Shown: positions 10,775 through 20,672, numbered from the stretch's first letter. The stretch is 64,000 nt of DNA from Acetobacter ghanensis (GCF_001499675.1 NZ_LN609302.1:2513896-2577895); one strand, 5' to 3'. Numbers and translations: made by a program. Notes: a model not told the origin generated them from the letters alone.

Positions 10775-13039
10775 CCCAATCGTTTTCAAAAAACTTCCAT
10801 CCGAACCCTGCTGCTGTGTGGGCTTGCTCTGGCAGGGGCCACACCCCATACGGCTCTGGCGCAGACCGTGCTGGATGCACGCCAGAACAACCTGCCACCT
10901 ACCTTTGCCCGCAACGGAGTGCGCCTGCCGCAGGTCATGCCCAGCCCTGCCGTTATGCAAAGCACCGGGGCCGCCTTTGCCCTGCCCCAAAGCCTGACCC
11001 TGAAATGGAACACGCCACCCACGCCGCTGCTGCTCCGTGCGGCAGAGCGGCTGCGCACCCGGCTTTCCATCCTTGCAGGCCGCACGGTGGACTTTACCAC
11101 TACACCCGATGCACAAGGCGGGCTTGAGCTCACAATCCAGACCACAAAGGATACGGCATTCCCCGGCCCAACCATGCGGGAAGGCTATATGCTGGATGTT
11201 GCGCCCACCGGCATAACACTCACGGCGCAGGGGCCTGCGGGCGTGCTGCACGGCATGGCCAGCCTGAGCCAGCTTGTACGGCAGGAGCTGGATGGCCCCG
11301 TTCTGGCACAGGCCCATATGGAGGACGCACCGCGCTTTGCATGGCGCGGCCTCATGCTGGACACAAGCAGGCACTTCATCCCGCTAGCGGACCTCATGCG
11401 CCAACTGGACGCCATGGAAATGGTCAAGCTGAATGTGCTGCACCTCCATTTGTCCGATGGCGCAGCCTTTAGGGTGGAAAGCAAAAAATTCCCACGCCTG
11501 CATACCGTAGGCAGCCACGGGCAATATTACACGCAGGACCAGATCCGCCAGCTTGTGCGCGAGGCAGCGGATAGAGGCATACGCATTGTGCCGGAATTTG
11601 ATACGCCGGGACACAGTTACGCCATGCTGCTGGCCTACCCGCGCTATGCCGCCAACCTGCCGCTCAACACCACCGACCGGGCGGAGATCAACCGCGCAGC
11701 ACTGGACCCCACCAACCCGGCAACGGCAGGCTTTGTTAACGCAGTGTACGCGGAGATGGCCTCCCTATTCCCCGACCCTGTATTCCACATTGGGGGGGAC
11801 GAGGTGGTGGCAAAACAGTGGACGCAATCCCCCCATATTGCGGCCTATATGAAGCAGCACCACATTGCGTCGGTCGCGGCCCTACAGGCGGACTATACCC
11901 GCCATGTGGCGCAGGCCCTCCGCCTGCGGGGCAAAACCGTTATGGGCTGGGACGAGGTGCAGGAGGCGGACATCCCGCCTGACACCATTATAGAAAGCTG
12001 GCGTGGCCCCGCCCACACCGCACAGGCCACTGCCGCAGGCCGCGCCACGGTTATATCCGGCCCCTATTATCTGGACCGGCTTCTGCCAGCCAGCGCCTAT
12101 TACACCACCGACCCGATGGATACGCACAAAGGCGCGGCGGAAGCACAGGCCGCGGCACAAACCACCGGCCCCGCCCCGCCCGATACCCCGGTGGCCACAG
12201 CGCCAACACCCGCTGTGCCAGACCAGACGGCGGACGCCCCCCTGCCGCCGCTCAGTGACGCGCAGAAAAGCCATGTGCTGGGGGCCGAGGCCGCTTTGTG
12301 GACCGAAGTGGTCTCGCCCGACATGCTGGATGCGCGCCTGTGGCCCCGTGTTATTGCCGTGGCGGAACGCTTCTGGTCGCCTGAAACATGCTGCGATGTT
12401 GCCACCCTGTACCCCAGACTGGCCATGATGCAGGACCGGCTGAACCTGCTGGGCCTCAAAACCCGTTCCAACACCCTGCGTATGCTGGACCGGCTGGCAC
12501 CGGGGGAAACAGAGGCTGCGGACATTCTGCTCTCCGCCGTCTCACCCGTGCGCAATTACGCGCATAACCATGAATTTTTGCAAATCCGGCACAAGCAGAC
12601 CGCCACCTTACAGCCCCTTGGCACTCCAGCAGACATTGCCAGCCCCGACAGCTTTGAAGCCGAAGCCTTTAATGCCGAAGCGCAGGCCTTTATCAGCGGC
12701 CACACCGAGTTACGCCCGGAGTTGGAGCGGATGTTAATCCTGTGGGCTAATAATGACAGCGCGTTTGAGCGGGCCGCCGCACACAATGCGGGCCTGACAC
12801 CCGCACTGGCGGCCTCCACCCAACTGGCCCGGCTGGCCCGCGCGGGGCTTGCCGCCCTTGGCCCCATCCACCCCCTGAACTGGCGTGAAGATGCGCGGGA
12901 CGCCCTGAATACGGCCAAAAAGGATATTGCCGCCTCGTCCAGCATTCATGTGGTCACCAATACGCCCCAACCGGAAGGGGATCTGATCCAGCGTATTGTA
13001 CCCGGCGTGGAAGTGCTGCTTGATCAGGCCATACCCTAA
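10771..13039 (+). CDS. Secreted beta-N-acetylhexosaminidase, glycoside hydrolase family 20 (frameshift in signal peptide)
   Basis: Hydrolyses terminal beta-GlcNAc/GalNAc. The GH20 catalytic pair is the Asp-Glu in HIGGDEVV (about residues 343-344), with the upstream LHLHLSDG and PEFDTPGHS motifs. An Ala/Pro-rich insert of about 45 residues interrupts the barrel before HVLGAEAALWTE. The natural start is the ATG at 10771, overlapping the kinase stop, but that frame breaks within the A6 run at 10788-10793. Dropping one A yields a classical signal peptide (LLLCGLALAGA, then a TALA-Q cleavage site) joined to the enzyme, 755 residues in total. As written, the first in-frame start is a GTG at 10868, which would produce an unexported enzyme. 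Confidence 0.88.
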
Positions 13040-13066
13040 GCGGGGCGCAATGGCGCAAGTCGGGCT

Positions 13067-14764
13067 TTACCCCTCCCGTGGCAGACGTTGGACGAGGGCG
13101 TGAATAACCTCTTCCTCGTAATCAAGCTCTTGCTGGAGCTTCCATTCCGTCTGGTCATTAATCTCCTGCCGGGCAACCAGTTCCCGCATGGTCTGCCGCT
13201 CCGCACGCAGAATTTGTAACCGCAGGGCCAGCTCCATACGGGCGTGCCTTATGGCGCTGCGTCGGTCGGCCTGAGCAATACGGGGAGTAGCGTCCTCCTG
13301 CTCCAACCGGCTCTGGTAGAGCCGGGTCAGGCGGTCGATCACCTCCATACGCGCGGCTTCTATAGCCGCCTTGTCCTCCTCCGTTTCTGGCGGGGTTTCT
13401 ATGGCAGGTGTGCCTTCCGCCTTGTGCAGCAGGTCCAGCGCCGCACGCAGCAGCTTCTGCCGGGCCAAGTTTTCTTCCTCTGCGTTTTTGTCCACCTCCT
13501 CGGCGGGCACAAATCTGAGGCACAGGGGGATAACAACACTGGCCACCAGCAAGGAGAGAATAATAACCCCAGCCGCAATAACCACCACCGGCTCACGCGT
13601 GGGGAATGGCATGGTGCCATCCTCCCCCGTGGGCAAAGACAGCACAGCGGCCAGTGTCACCGCGCCGCGTACACCGGCAAAAGTCAGCAATAGGCTGGCA
13701 GCAAGCCCTGTTGGCTCAAACGGAATGTTATTAATCCGCGCCACGGCCCAACGGCAGGCAATGGACAGCCAGACCCCGGCCAGCCGCATAAGCAGCATGA
13801 TGCCGTAAATTTCCACCACCAGCAGGCCAAGCCGCCACATACCAATATGGTGGGCCAGTACCAACGTACGCGCACTTTGCAGCAGGCTAGGCAGTTGCAG
13901 CCCTAAAAACAGAAAGATAAGCGCGTTAAACACGTAGCTGATCATGGTCCACACCGTGGTGGATTGCAGGCGCGTAGTGGTGGATGCGTCCTCTATGATC
14001 CCCGAAAGCTTGATGACCATGCACCCCGCAACGGCTGCCAGAATACCCGAACACCCCAAAGCCTCTGCTGCGGCATAAACCAGAAAAGGCAGCAGCAGCA
14101 CAAACACGATCTGGGACTGTGTCTCATCATACCCGGAGTTGGTCAGCATCTTGTTTAGGCGGGCGGCAACCCATGCCATACACCCGCCAATGGCCAGCCC
14201 GCCAAATGCCACAAGCAAAAACGTGCCAAAAGCCTGCTGGTAGGAGAACTCCCCCGTAAGCGCATCCGCCATGGCAAAGCGAAAACACACAAGGCCCGAG
14301 GCATCGTTAAACAGCGCCTCGCCCGACAGAAGCTGCAACAGCCGCGTGGGCACACGCCTACCCTTGATAAGGCTGGAGACGGCCACCGTATCTGTGGGGG
14401 AGAGCGCCGCCGCCAGTGTAAAGCAGACCGGCAGGCTCATAACCGGCAGAATCCAGTGGATGGCATACCCGCACAGCAGGGTGCTCAGGACCACCAGCCC
14501 AAACGCCAAAAACAGGATAGGCCCGCGCAGCTCACCAAACTCGCGCAGCGGCATACGGAACGCATCCGCAAACAGCAGGGGGGGCAGAAAAACGAACATA
14601 AACAGTTCGGGGTGCAGCCGCACATTCATGCCCGCCAGCCCAGCCCCCACACCCAGCGCAATCAGAATAACGGGTTGCGGAACCTTCTGGCGCAAGCGCA
14701 GGGTTATCAGGCTGCTGACGGCTGTCAGCAGCAACAGAAGCAGGATGAGTTCTATGGTCAGCAT
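13067..14764 (-). CDS. Na+/H+ antiporter, CPA1 (NhaP-like) family
   Basis: A 565-residue inner-membrane protein with about 12 hydrophobic segments that should exchange cytoplasmic Na+ for protons. CPA1 landmarks are FLPPLLFADAF (about residues 59-69), ALSPTDTVAV (120-129) and the ion-binding GEALFNDASGL with the Asn-Asp pair at 153-154, plus TFAGVRGAVTLAAVL near the end of the membrane domain. A charged, Glu/Arg-rich cytoplasmic tail of about 140 residues, probably helical, follows and may be regulatory. It converges with the GH20 gene. A second, unrelated antiporter (nhaA) lies about 10 kb away. Confidence 0.9.
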   Translation of the reverse strand: MLTIELILLLLLLTAVSSLITLRLRQKVPQPVILIALGVGAGLAGMNVRLHPELFMFVFLPPLLFADAFRMPLREFGELRGPILFLAFGLVVLSTLLCGYAIHWILPVMSLPVCFTLAAALSPTDTVAVSSLIKGRRVPTRLLQLLSGEALFNDASGLVCFRFAMADALTGEFSYQQAFGTFLLVAFGGLAIGGCMAWVAARLNKMLTNSGYDETQSQIVFVLLLPFLVYAAAEALGCSGILAAVAGCMVIKLSGIIEDASTTTRLQSTTVWTMISYVFNALIFLFLGLQLPSLLQSARTLVLAHHIGMWRLGLLVVEIYGIMLLMRLAGVWLSIACRWAVARINNIPFEPTGLAASLLLTFAGVRGAVTLAAVLSLPTGEDGTMPFPTREPVVVIAAGVIILSLLVASVVIPLCLRFVPAEEVDKNAEEENLARQKLLRAALDLLHKAEGTPAIETPPETEEDKAAIEAARMEVIDRLTRLYQSRLEQEDATPRIAQADRRSAIRHARMELALRLQILRAERQTMRELVARQEINDQTEWKLQQELDYEEEVIHALVQRLPREG

Positions 14765-14863
14765 GGTGCGCGCCCTTTGCAGGGCTTCCTGCTTTTTTGC
14801 AAGCGATTATCAGCTTGTTGCGGCATATCCGGCTACCGGCGGCAGTCAGCCGCAAACAGCGCC

Positions 14864-15409
14864 TTAGTGCAGTTGTGCCTGATAGGTGGCCAGTTTAGCC
14901 TGCGTATCCCGCGCGATTGCAACCAGATCGGTATCTTTGGAGGCTGCTATTTGTTTGGCCAGAACTGGCTTTATTCTGGCATCCGCGCTGGAAAAATAAC
15001 GGATATAGCGTTTATCAAACGCGGCTCCGTACAGATGCTGCATCTGATCTATCTGCTTTTGGTCAGTGGCGGAGGGCTTGTCTGTTAGGGTCAGGGCGTG
15101 GCTGGTTGCCAGTTTGGTCAACCGGGCCTGAAGCGCGGTCAGGTCCTGCCCGATGGTTGCGGCAACAAGCGCAATGTCACTCCGCCCTGCATGGGTTCTG
15201 GCGTTTTTGGCCGCGGCAATCTGGGCCAGATTCAGGGCGTTGAGCTTTTGGGCCAAATCCGCGTCCGCAGCGGTAAAGGGGGCGGGCTTTGCAAGCGCGG
15301 GCAAAGGCGGGGCAATAGGTTGTTCGGGCGCAATATAAGCGCACCCACCCAACACCATGAGCAGAATGGGAGAAAACACACGCGCCTTATGGCGGAACAG
15401 AAACGACAT
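14864..15409 (-). CDS. DUF4142-type lipoprotein
   Basis: A 181-residue protein with a basic, hydrophobic leader ending in the lipobox LGGC (cysteine near residue 23), so a lipoprotein. A Pro/Ala linker follows, then a helical domain resembling DUF4142 (ferritin-like fold of unknown function): LNALNLAQIAAAKNA, then the long helix around LTALQARLTKLA. DUF4142 proteins are common in acetic acid bacteria and alphaproteobacteria, often several per genome. No function can be assigned. The gene is solitary, 99 bases upstream of the antiporter on the same strand. Confidence 0.72.
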   Translation of the reverse strand: MSFLFRHKARVFSPILLMVLGGCAYIAPEQPIAPPLPALAKPAPFTAADADLAQKLNALNLAQIAAAKNARTHAGRSDIALVAATIGQDLTALQARLTKLATSHALTLTDKPSATDQKQIDQMQHLYGAAFDKRYIRYFSSADARIKPVLAKQIAASKDTDLVAIARDTQAKLATYQAQLH

Positions 15410-15477
15410 GACTGGGCAGTTCTCCCTGCGGCAAGGTCCAAAAGCGTGGCACAGCTACGCCCAGCATTGGGAGTGAT

Positions 15478-15494
15478 GTTTGCATAAAGCAAAC
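15478..15494. other. Inverted repeat in the 15410-15714 intergenic region
   Basis: GTTTGC-ATAAA-GCAAAC is a perfect 6-base inverted repeat, upstream of both divergent lipoprotein genes. Two TTGTAAC direct repeats follow at 15508-15514 and 15523-15529. These are candidate operator sites; nothing else is recognised in this 305-base gap. Confidence 0.35.
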
Positions 15495-15714
15495 AGGCAG
15501 GCTGCACTTGTAACTTTTACATTTGTAACAGTAGCCACCCATGTGACTGCATAACCTATGATGAAAGCTTACGCCGCGGAAGGCAAGACTACGGCGCGTG
15601 TTTTACACTTCGGTTTGCGCCTTGCATCTGGCGGACAGAACACAGTAGGCTGGGTGTGGCTAACATGCCGCGCGGGGGCATGCGCCCATTCTGGATGTTG
15701 GGATATTCCATTAT

Positions 15715-16317
15715 ATGAACTGTCGTCTTTTAAATTTACTCGCTCTTTCCTCTCTCTCCATCGGGTTAAGCGGATGCGGCTATTTTGATTCACGGGCCGC
15801 GCACAAGGCGCAGATCACCATGATCGGCATGACCTCCTACGACCTTCAGTCCTGCGCCGGTCTGCCAAGTGCCACCAAGCAGATTAACGATACAACGCAG
15901 ATTTACATCTACAACGGCACGCAGCCCCAACCGAGTTATGGCGGCTCCACCCTTATTCCCATAGGGGACATTGCAACAACCATTGCCCAGCTTGGCGGCG
16001 GCGGCGGCACGACCTGCTCGGCCGTAATCCGGCTTGACCATGACCGGGTGGCCGATGTGCATTACACCGGCAATAATGATGAACTGATTGGCACGGATGG
16101 CATCTGTTCCATTATTACCCGCGGTTGCTCCCGCCAGCCCGAAAGCACCATGAACAAGTCCACCGGCAGCCTGCTGTTTGGTCCTGTTTCCGCCTTCCAC
16201 CAGCCCAAGGCTCCCAACCAGTCCACCAATGCCACCTACTCCCCTCAGGCGGGAACGGTGGAAATGAACACGGATAAAAACTCCAAGGACCCGGCTATTA
16301 TCCCGCGCAAACAATAA
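15715..16317 (+). CDS. Putative lipoprotein of unknown function
   Basis: A 200-residue protein with a clear type II signal peptide ending in the lipobox LSGC (cysteine at residue 21, followed by Gly-Tyr). The mature part contains a segment ending GMTSYDLQSCAGLPSATK, a beta-rich middle with a glycine run (LGGGGG) and four further cysteines that could form disulfides. The region from GMTSYDLQSCAG through the nearby VADVHYTG resembles the small outer-membrane SmpA/OmlA-like fold in spirit only. I do not recognise the family. The tail is rich in Ser, Asn and Pro and looks disordered. It is a single gene that converges with a LysR regulator. Confidence 0.7.
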   Translation: MNCRLLNLLALSSLSIGLSGCGYFDSRAAHKAQITMIGMTSYDLQSCAGLPSATKQINDTTQIYIYNGTQPQPSYGGSTLIPIGDIATTIAQLGGGGGTTCSAVIRLDHDRVADVHYTGNNDELIGTDGICSIITRGCSRQPESTMNKSTGSLLFGPVSAFHQPKAPNQSTNATYSPQAGTVEMNTDKNSKDPAIIPRKQ

Positions 16318-16344
16318 GGCTACCCACGCTCTGGCTGGGCGCCA

Positions 16345-17250
16345 TCAGACCAGATGCCCGGCCAGAAGCCCCTCCAGCCAACCGGCAAATGCCTGCAACC
16401 GGGAGGAAAGATGCCGCCTGTGGGGGTATAACAGCGTAACCGGCATGGCGGGCGCGCACCATTGTGGCAGTACCGCACACAGCCTACCGCTCTCCACCAG
16501 GGCACGCACATCATACTGCGGCACCTGAATAAGCCCCAGCCCGGCAAGGCAGCAGGCTATTTGTGTTTCCGAGCTGTTCACCGTGACCGGCCCCGGCAGG
16601 TCCAACGTGTGGAGTTGGCCATCCGCCTCCCACTCCCACGCCTCCACCCGCCCATTGGCGGGGGACATGTAACGCACGGCAAGGTGTCCGTCCTGCACCA
16701 GATCCGCCGGGATGCGGGGCACACCGTGCCGGGCAAGGTATTCCGGACTTGCCACGTTAAGCAGCGTCATCTGCCCCATACGCCGCGCAATCAGCCCTGA
16801 ATCATGCAAAACGCCGACCCGGAGCACACAGTCCAGCCCTTCCTCCGTCAGGTTAACGGGCCTGTCCGTTACCCCCAGCTCCAGCTTTATACCCGGATAG
16901 GCCGCCACAAACTCCGGCAAAGCGGGGGCAACAATCAGCCGGCCAATACGGGCTGGCAGGCTGACGCGCAGCAGGCCCTGCACATGCCCCCGTTCGCGGC
17001 GGAAGAGGTCCTCCGCCTCGTCCATATCCGCCACCAACCTGATGCAATGTTCGTAAAAAGCCAGCCCATCGGGCGTGGGCGTTACGGAGCGGGTCGTGCG
17101 GGTTAACAACCTTGCCCCCACACGCCCCTCCAGCGCCTGCACAGCCGTGGATACGGTGGAACGGGGCAGGCCCAGCGTTTCTGCCGCACGGGTAAAACTG
17201 CCCGTTTCCACCACCCGCGCAAAAATGCGGCACTGATCTATGCGGTCCAC
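16345..17250 (-). CDS. LysR-family transcriptional regulator
   Basis: A 301-residue regulator. The winged helix-turn-helix is at residues 1-60 (FARVVETGSFTRAAETLGLPRSTVS, then LEGRVGARLL), followed by the periplasmic-binding-like effector domain. The GTG start is supported by a strong AGGAGG site seven bases upstream. The close match of the N-terminus MDRIDQCRIF to PA0477/DsdC-like LysR proteins supports it too. It is divergent from an SDR gene with 141 bases between them and probably controls it; an interrupted inverted repeat lies in the gap. The effector is unknown. Confidence 0.9.
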   Translation of the reverse strand: MDRIDQCRIFARVVETGSFTRAAETLGLPRSTVSTAVQALEGRVGARLLTRTTRSVTPTPDGLAFYEHCIRLVADMDEAEDLFRRERGHVQGLLRVSLPARIGRLIVAPALPEFVAAYPGIKLELGVTDRPVNLTEEGLDCVLRVGVLHDSGLIARRMGQMTLLNVASPEYLARHGVPRIPADLVQDGHLAVRYMSPANGRVEAWEWEADGQLHTLDLPGPVTVNSSETQIACCLAGLGLIQVPQYDVRALVESGRLCAVLPQWCAPAMPVTLLYPHRRHLSSRLQAFAGWLEGLLAGHLV

Positions 17251-17284
17251 CAGCCTACCTCCTGCCCATATTGTTCGTAAAATC

Positions 17285-17299
17285 TGACAAGTCTTATCA
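17285..17299. promoter_or_regulatory. Candidate LysR operator
   Basis: TGACAAG-T-CTTATCA is an inverted repeat with one mismatch, in the 141-base gap between the divergent LysR and SDR genes. Its position and dyad symmetry suit a LysR activation site. No experimental family consensus was compared. Confidence 0.4.
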
Positions 17300-17391
17300 T
17301 ATAGGGGAACTTTATCTGAAATTCACCAATGATACTGTGAGAGGCAGAAAAACGGGCATGGGCCTGTTTGTACCCAAAAGGCAGTCCAGAC

Positions 17392-18165
17392 ATGACCAAA
17401 CACAGCATTGCCGGCAAAACCGTCCTGATAACAGGCGGCGCCAAAAATCTTGGTGGCCAGATTGCACGCGATCTGGCGGCACAAAGGGCCAAAACCATTG
17501 TTATTCACTACCACAGCGCCGCCAGCGAGGCAGATGCCAAGGCAACCCTACACGCCATCCAGCAGACCGGCGCACAGGCTTTTGCTTTTCAGGCAGACCT
17601 GACACAGCCGGGCGCTGTTGCGGGTCTGTTTGCAAAAACCCTGCACGCTGCGGGGTCTTTGGATATTGCTATTAACACCGTAGGCAAGGTGCTTAAAAAA
17701 ACCATAGCGGACACAACGGACGAAGAATACGACGCCATGTTCGCCATTAATACAAAAGTGGCGTACCAGTTTATCCGCGAAGCAGGCAAACATCTGAACA
17801 ACAATGGCAAGCTGCTCAGCATTGTTACCTCCCTGCTTGGGGCTTACACGCCATTCTACAGCACCTATGCCGGGGCCAAGGCTGCGGTTGAACACTTTAC
17901 CCGCGCCGCCTCCAAGGAGCTGGGGGCACGCGGCATTTCGGTCAACGCCATTGGACCGGGGCCAATGGATACCCCCTTCTTTTACGGGCAGGAAGAACCT
18001 GAGGCCGTGGCCTACCACAAAACGGCTGCCGCACTTTCCTCCTTCAGCAGCACGGGACTGACCGAGGTGGGGGACATTGTGCCCCATGTGCGCTTTATGG
18101 TCTCTGATGGTTGGTGGATGACCGGGCAGACCATTCTGGTCAACGGTGGATACACCACAAAATAA
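17392..18165 (+). CDS. Short-chain dehydrogenase/reductase
   Basis: A 257-residue classical SDR. The cofactor motif is TGGAKNLGG near the N-terminus (variant of TGxxxGxG), with NTVGKV at the NAG position. The catalytic Tyr and Lys are in YSTYAGAKAAVEHF (Y-x-x-x-K pattern as Y-A-G-A-K), and the C-terminus has the usual WMTGQTILVNGGY. The HYHSAAS segment after strand 2 suggests NADP(H) rather than NAD(H), which is inference. The ATG at 17392 is chosen over an upstream TTG. Control by the divergent LysR regulator is likely; the substrate is unknown. Confidence 0.88.
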   Translation: MTKHSIAGKTVLITGGAKNLGGQIARDLAAQRAKTIVIHYHSAASEADAKATLHAIQQTGAQAFAFQADLTQPGAVAGLFAKTLHAAGSLDIAINTVGKVLKKTIADTTDEEYDAMFAINTKVAYQFIREAGKHLNNNGKLLSIVTSLLGAYTPFYSTYAGAKAAVEHFTRAASKELGARGISVNAIGPGPMDTPFFYGQEEPEAVAYHKTAAALSSFSSTGLTEVGDIVPHVRFMVSDGWWMTGQTILVNGGYTTK

Positions 18166-18190
18166 CCCTGTATTATCTCTATTTTTTATA

Positions 18191-18229
18191 AAACGGCTCT
18201 TCCTGCGTCCAAAGCGGGAGGAGCCGTTT
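18191..18229 (+). terminator. Stem-loop after SDR gene
   Basis: AAACGGCTCTTCC pairs with GGAGGAGCCGTTT (one mismatch) around a 13-base loop, 25 bases past the SDR stop. No T-tract follows on the plus strand, so it may be a weak terminator or an mRNA-stabilising 3' hairpin. Confidence 0.5.
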
Positions 18230-18328
18230 GGCTTGGTGGCCCACGCCCCTCCCCCTTGTGTGGCCGCCCCCGCCATACGTTGCACAAATACAACAGACGT
18301 TTTGCCGCGTTGCGTGAACCACATAATT

Positions 18329-18355
18329 TTAGTTGTTATGTTATATTATAACTAA
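18329..18355. promoter_or_regulatory. AT-rich inverted repeat upstream of TonB receptor
   Basis: TTAGTT at 18329-18334 and AACTAA at 18350-18355 form a dyad enclosing GTTAT...ATAAC, 47 bases before the receptor start. It is the only AT-rich island there and may combine a promoter -10 region with an operator. It is not a clear Fur box. Confidence 0.35.
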
Positions 18356-18401
18356 TAGCTATGCGGCCCTTGGCTCACTCCAGTTCAGGCAACATGCAAC
18401 C

Positions 18402-20663
18402 ATGACCTTCCGACCCTCTGGTCTTCTCCTTTGCTCCTCTTTCCTGAGCGGTCTGGTGGTAACGGGCCATACGGCAGCAGCCCAGACGGCCACAACCACA
18501 CCGCAGGTTACGGCTACAGCCAACACCCAGCCCTCCTCCACCACGGCCAAAAAAATTCCGGTCCGTAAAGGAAGCGAGACTGTAAAGGTTATTCCTCAAA
18601 ACACTACGCACGAGGCGGAGCAGGTTATTGTAACCGCACACCTTGACCGCGCACGCTCCGAGCTTTCGCCCACCACGGGGGCCAGCGTTTACCGGTTTAG
18701 CCGTCAGTCTCTGGAAAACATTCCGGGTGGGGATAATGCACCGCTTAATCAGGTTCTTTTGCAAGCCCCCGGTGTTGCGCAGGATAGTTACGGACAGATC
18801 CACGTTCGTGGAGACCATAACGAGGTGCAGTTCCGGCTGGATGGCGTGCAGCTCCCCGAAGGGCTAAGTGTATTCGGGCAGGCGTTGATGACGCGTTTTG
18901 CCAACAACATGTCCCTCACCACCGGTGCACTACCTAGCCAGTTCGGTTTTCTACAGGCTGCTGTGGTAGATATTACAACCAAAAACGGCACCACCAATGC
19001 AGGGGGCAACCTGTCCATTTACGGCGGTGCGCGGGATTACTTCTTCCCTTCCCTGCAATACGGTTTTCACAAAGGGAAGTGGGATTTTTTTGCCACGGCG
19101 GATTTTGTGCATGACCGGGTGGGGATTGAAAACACCACAGGGTCGTTTAATGCCCTGCATGACCTGAGCAACCAGTACCACTTTCTGGGCCACACCCGTT
19201 ACACGGTGGATGAAGACACGCGTATAAGCCTGATTGCCGGGGTCTCCAACGCGGAATACCAGTTGCCCAACAACCCGGGGCAGGACTGGAACCATGACTA
19301 CACGCCCCCCGCCAATGTAACGCCAAGCAGCAACAGCCTGAACGAGCACCAAAAGCAGATTACGGACTTTGCAATCCTGTCCCTGCAAAAGGAAATTGGA
19401 GCCTTTAGCCTACAGGATTCCGTATTTACCCGTTACAGCAGCCTGCGTTATTCCCCCGACCCAACGGGAGACCTGTATTACTTTGGCAACGCCCAGTGGG
19501 CTGCACGGTCTGTTTTTTCCACCGGCACACAGCATGATGTAACGTGGCGGGCCGCACGGGACCACACCGTACGGTTTGGTTTTCAGGTTTTTGTGGAGCG
19601 GAACGTTTCCAAATCCACATCCTCCGTGTTCAGTCAGGCGGCGGATGGCTCATACGATGCCACCCCCATCAGTGTGCATGACGGTAGCGGCAAAACCGGT
19701 ATGGTTTATGGCCTGTATGCGCAGGATGAGTGGCAACCGCTCAAGAACCTGACCATAAACTACGGTCTGCGGTTTGATGGTGTGAGCGAATACACATCCG
19801 AACATCAGGTCAGCCCACGTGTGAACGTTGTGTGGAAACCGTGGAACGGCGGCACCCTGCACGCCGGATATTCGCGCTACTTTACGCCGCCTCCGTTCGA
19901 GGTTGTCAGCAGTTCCTCGCTTTACCGTTTTGCGAACACAAGTGGCGCGCCGCAGAACTACCAGAATGACAAAGTCCGTGCTGAACGCGACCATTATTTT
20001 GATGCAGGCTTTGACCAGACCATTCTGCCCGGCTGGCACGTTTCGTTCGACGCGTATTACAAGCTGGCCAAAAACCTGATTGATGAAGGCCAGTTTGGCG
20101 CGCCCATCATCATGACCGGCTTTAACTACCGGCATGGGCAGGTTAACGGGTACGAGGTCAGCACATCCTACGACCGTGGTCCGCTTTCCCTTTACGGCAA
20201 TTTTGCATGGTCACGCGCCATAGGCAAAGACATTACCAGCGCTCAGTTCAACTTTGACCCCAATGACCTGAAATACATCAGCAACCGCTGGGTCCATCTG
20301 GACCACGACCAGCGCTGGACCGCCTCCGCCGGGGCAGCCTATACGCTGTTCCACAAAACGCGCTTTCCGCTCCGCCTGTCCGCCACCATGGTGTATGGCA
20401 GTGGCCTGCGTGCGGATGATGATGCCAACGACATCCCCAACGGTCTTGCATTAACCCCTTACGCCACAGTCAATTTTTCTGCCGTGCAGACTATCCATAA
20501 TACTTTTGGCACCGCATGGCAGGGGGATACGCAGCTGCGTCTGGATGTCATCAATCTGGGAGACCATACCTACCTGCTGCGTGATGGTTCCGGCATTGGC
20601 GTGGGCGCACCCCAGTATGGCCTACGCCGGACCATTCTGTGCGGGATTTCCCAAGGGTTCTAA
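18402..20663 (+). CDS. TonB-dependent outer-membrane receptor
   Basis: A 753-residue protein: signal peptide (residues 1 to about 28, ending TAAAQ), a Thr/Ala-rich linker, a TonB-box-like segment around EQVIVTAH, a plug domain (GDNAPLNQVLLQAPGVAQDS, then IHVRGDHNEVQFRLDG) and a 22-strand barrel ending in a terminal Phe (GISQGF). It would import a large or scarce ligand across the outer membrane using TonB energy. The ligand is not evident, because no siderophore or cobalamin gene is adjacent. The start at 18402 gives a proper signal peptide; an upstream in-frame ATG at 18333 does not. A hairpin follows the stop. Confidence 0.9.
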   Translation: MTFRPSGLLLCSSFLSGLVVTGHTAAAQTATTTPQVTATANTQPSSTTAKKIPVRKGSETVKVIPQNTTHEAEQVIVTAHLDRARSELSPTTGASVYRFSRQSLENIPGGDNAPLNQVLLQAPGVAQDSYGQIHVRGDHNEVQFRLDGVQLPEGLSVFGQALMTRFANNMSLTTGALPSQFGFLQAAVVDITTKNGTTNAGGNLSIYGGARDYFFPSLQYGFHKGKWDFFATADFVHDRVGIENTTGSFNALHDLSNQYHFLGHTRYTVDEDTRISLIAGVSNAEYQLPNNPGQDWNHDYTPPANVTPSSNSLNEHQKQITDFAILSLQKEIGAFSLQDSVFTRYSSLRYSPDPTGDLYYFGNAQWAARSVFSTGTQHDVTWRAARDHTVRFGFQVFVERNVSKSTSSVFSQAADGSYDATPISVHDGSGKTGMVYGLYAQDEWQPLKNLTINYGLRFDGVSEYTSEHQVSPRVNVVWKPWNGGTLHAGYSRYFTPPPFEVVSSSSLYRFANTSGAPQNYQNDKVRAERDHYFDAGFDQTILPGWHVSFDAYYKLAKNLIDEGQFGAPIIMTGFNYRHGQVNGYEVSTSYDRGPLSLYGNFAWSRAIGKDITSAQFNFDPNDLKYISNRWVHLDHDQRWTASAGAAYTLFHKTRFPLRLSATMVYGSGLRADDDANDIPNGLALTPYATVNFSAVQTIHNTFGTAWQGDTQLRLDVINLGDHTYLLRDGSGIGVGAPQYGLRRTILCGISQGF

Positions 20664-20672
20664 CGCCACTCT

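Noticed and set aside
9974..11374. 466-codon minus-strand frame opposite the kinase and GH20 genes
   Set aside because: Shadow ORF; Cys/Gly/Trp-rich with no domain.
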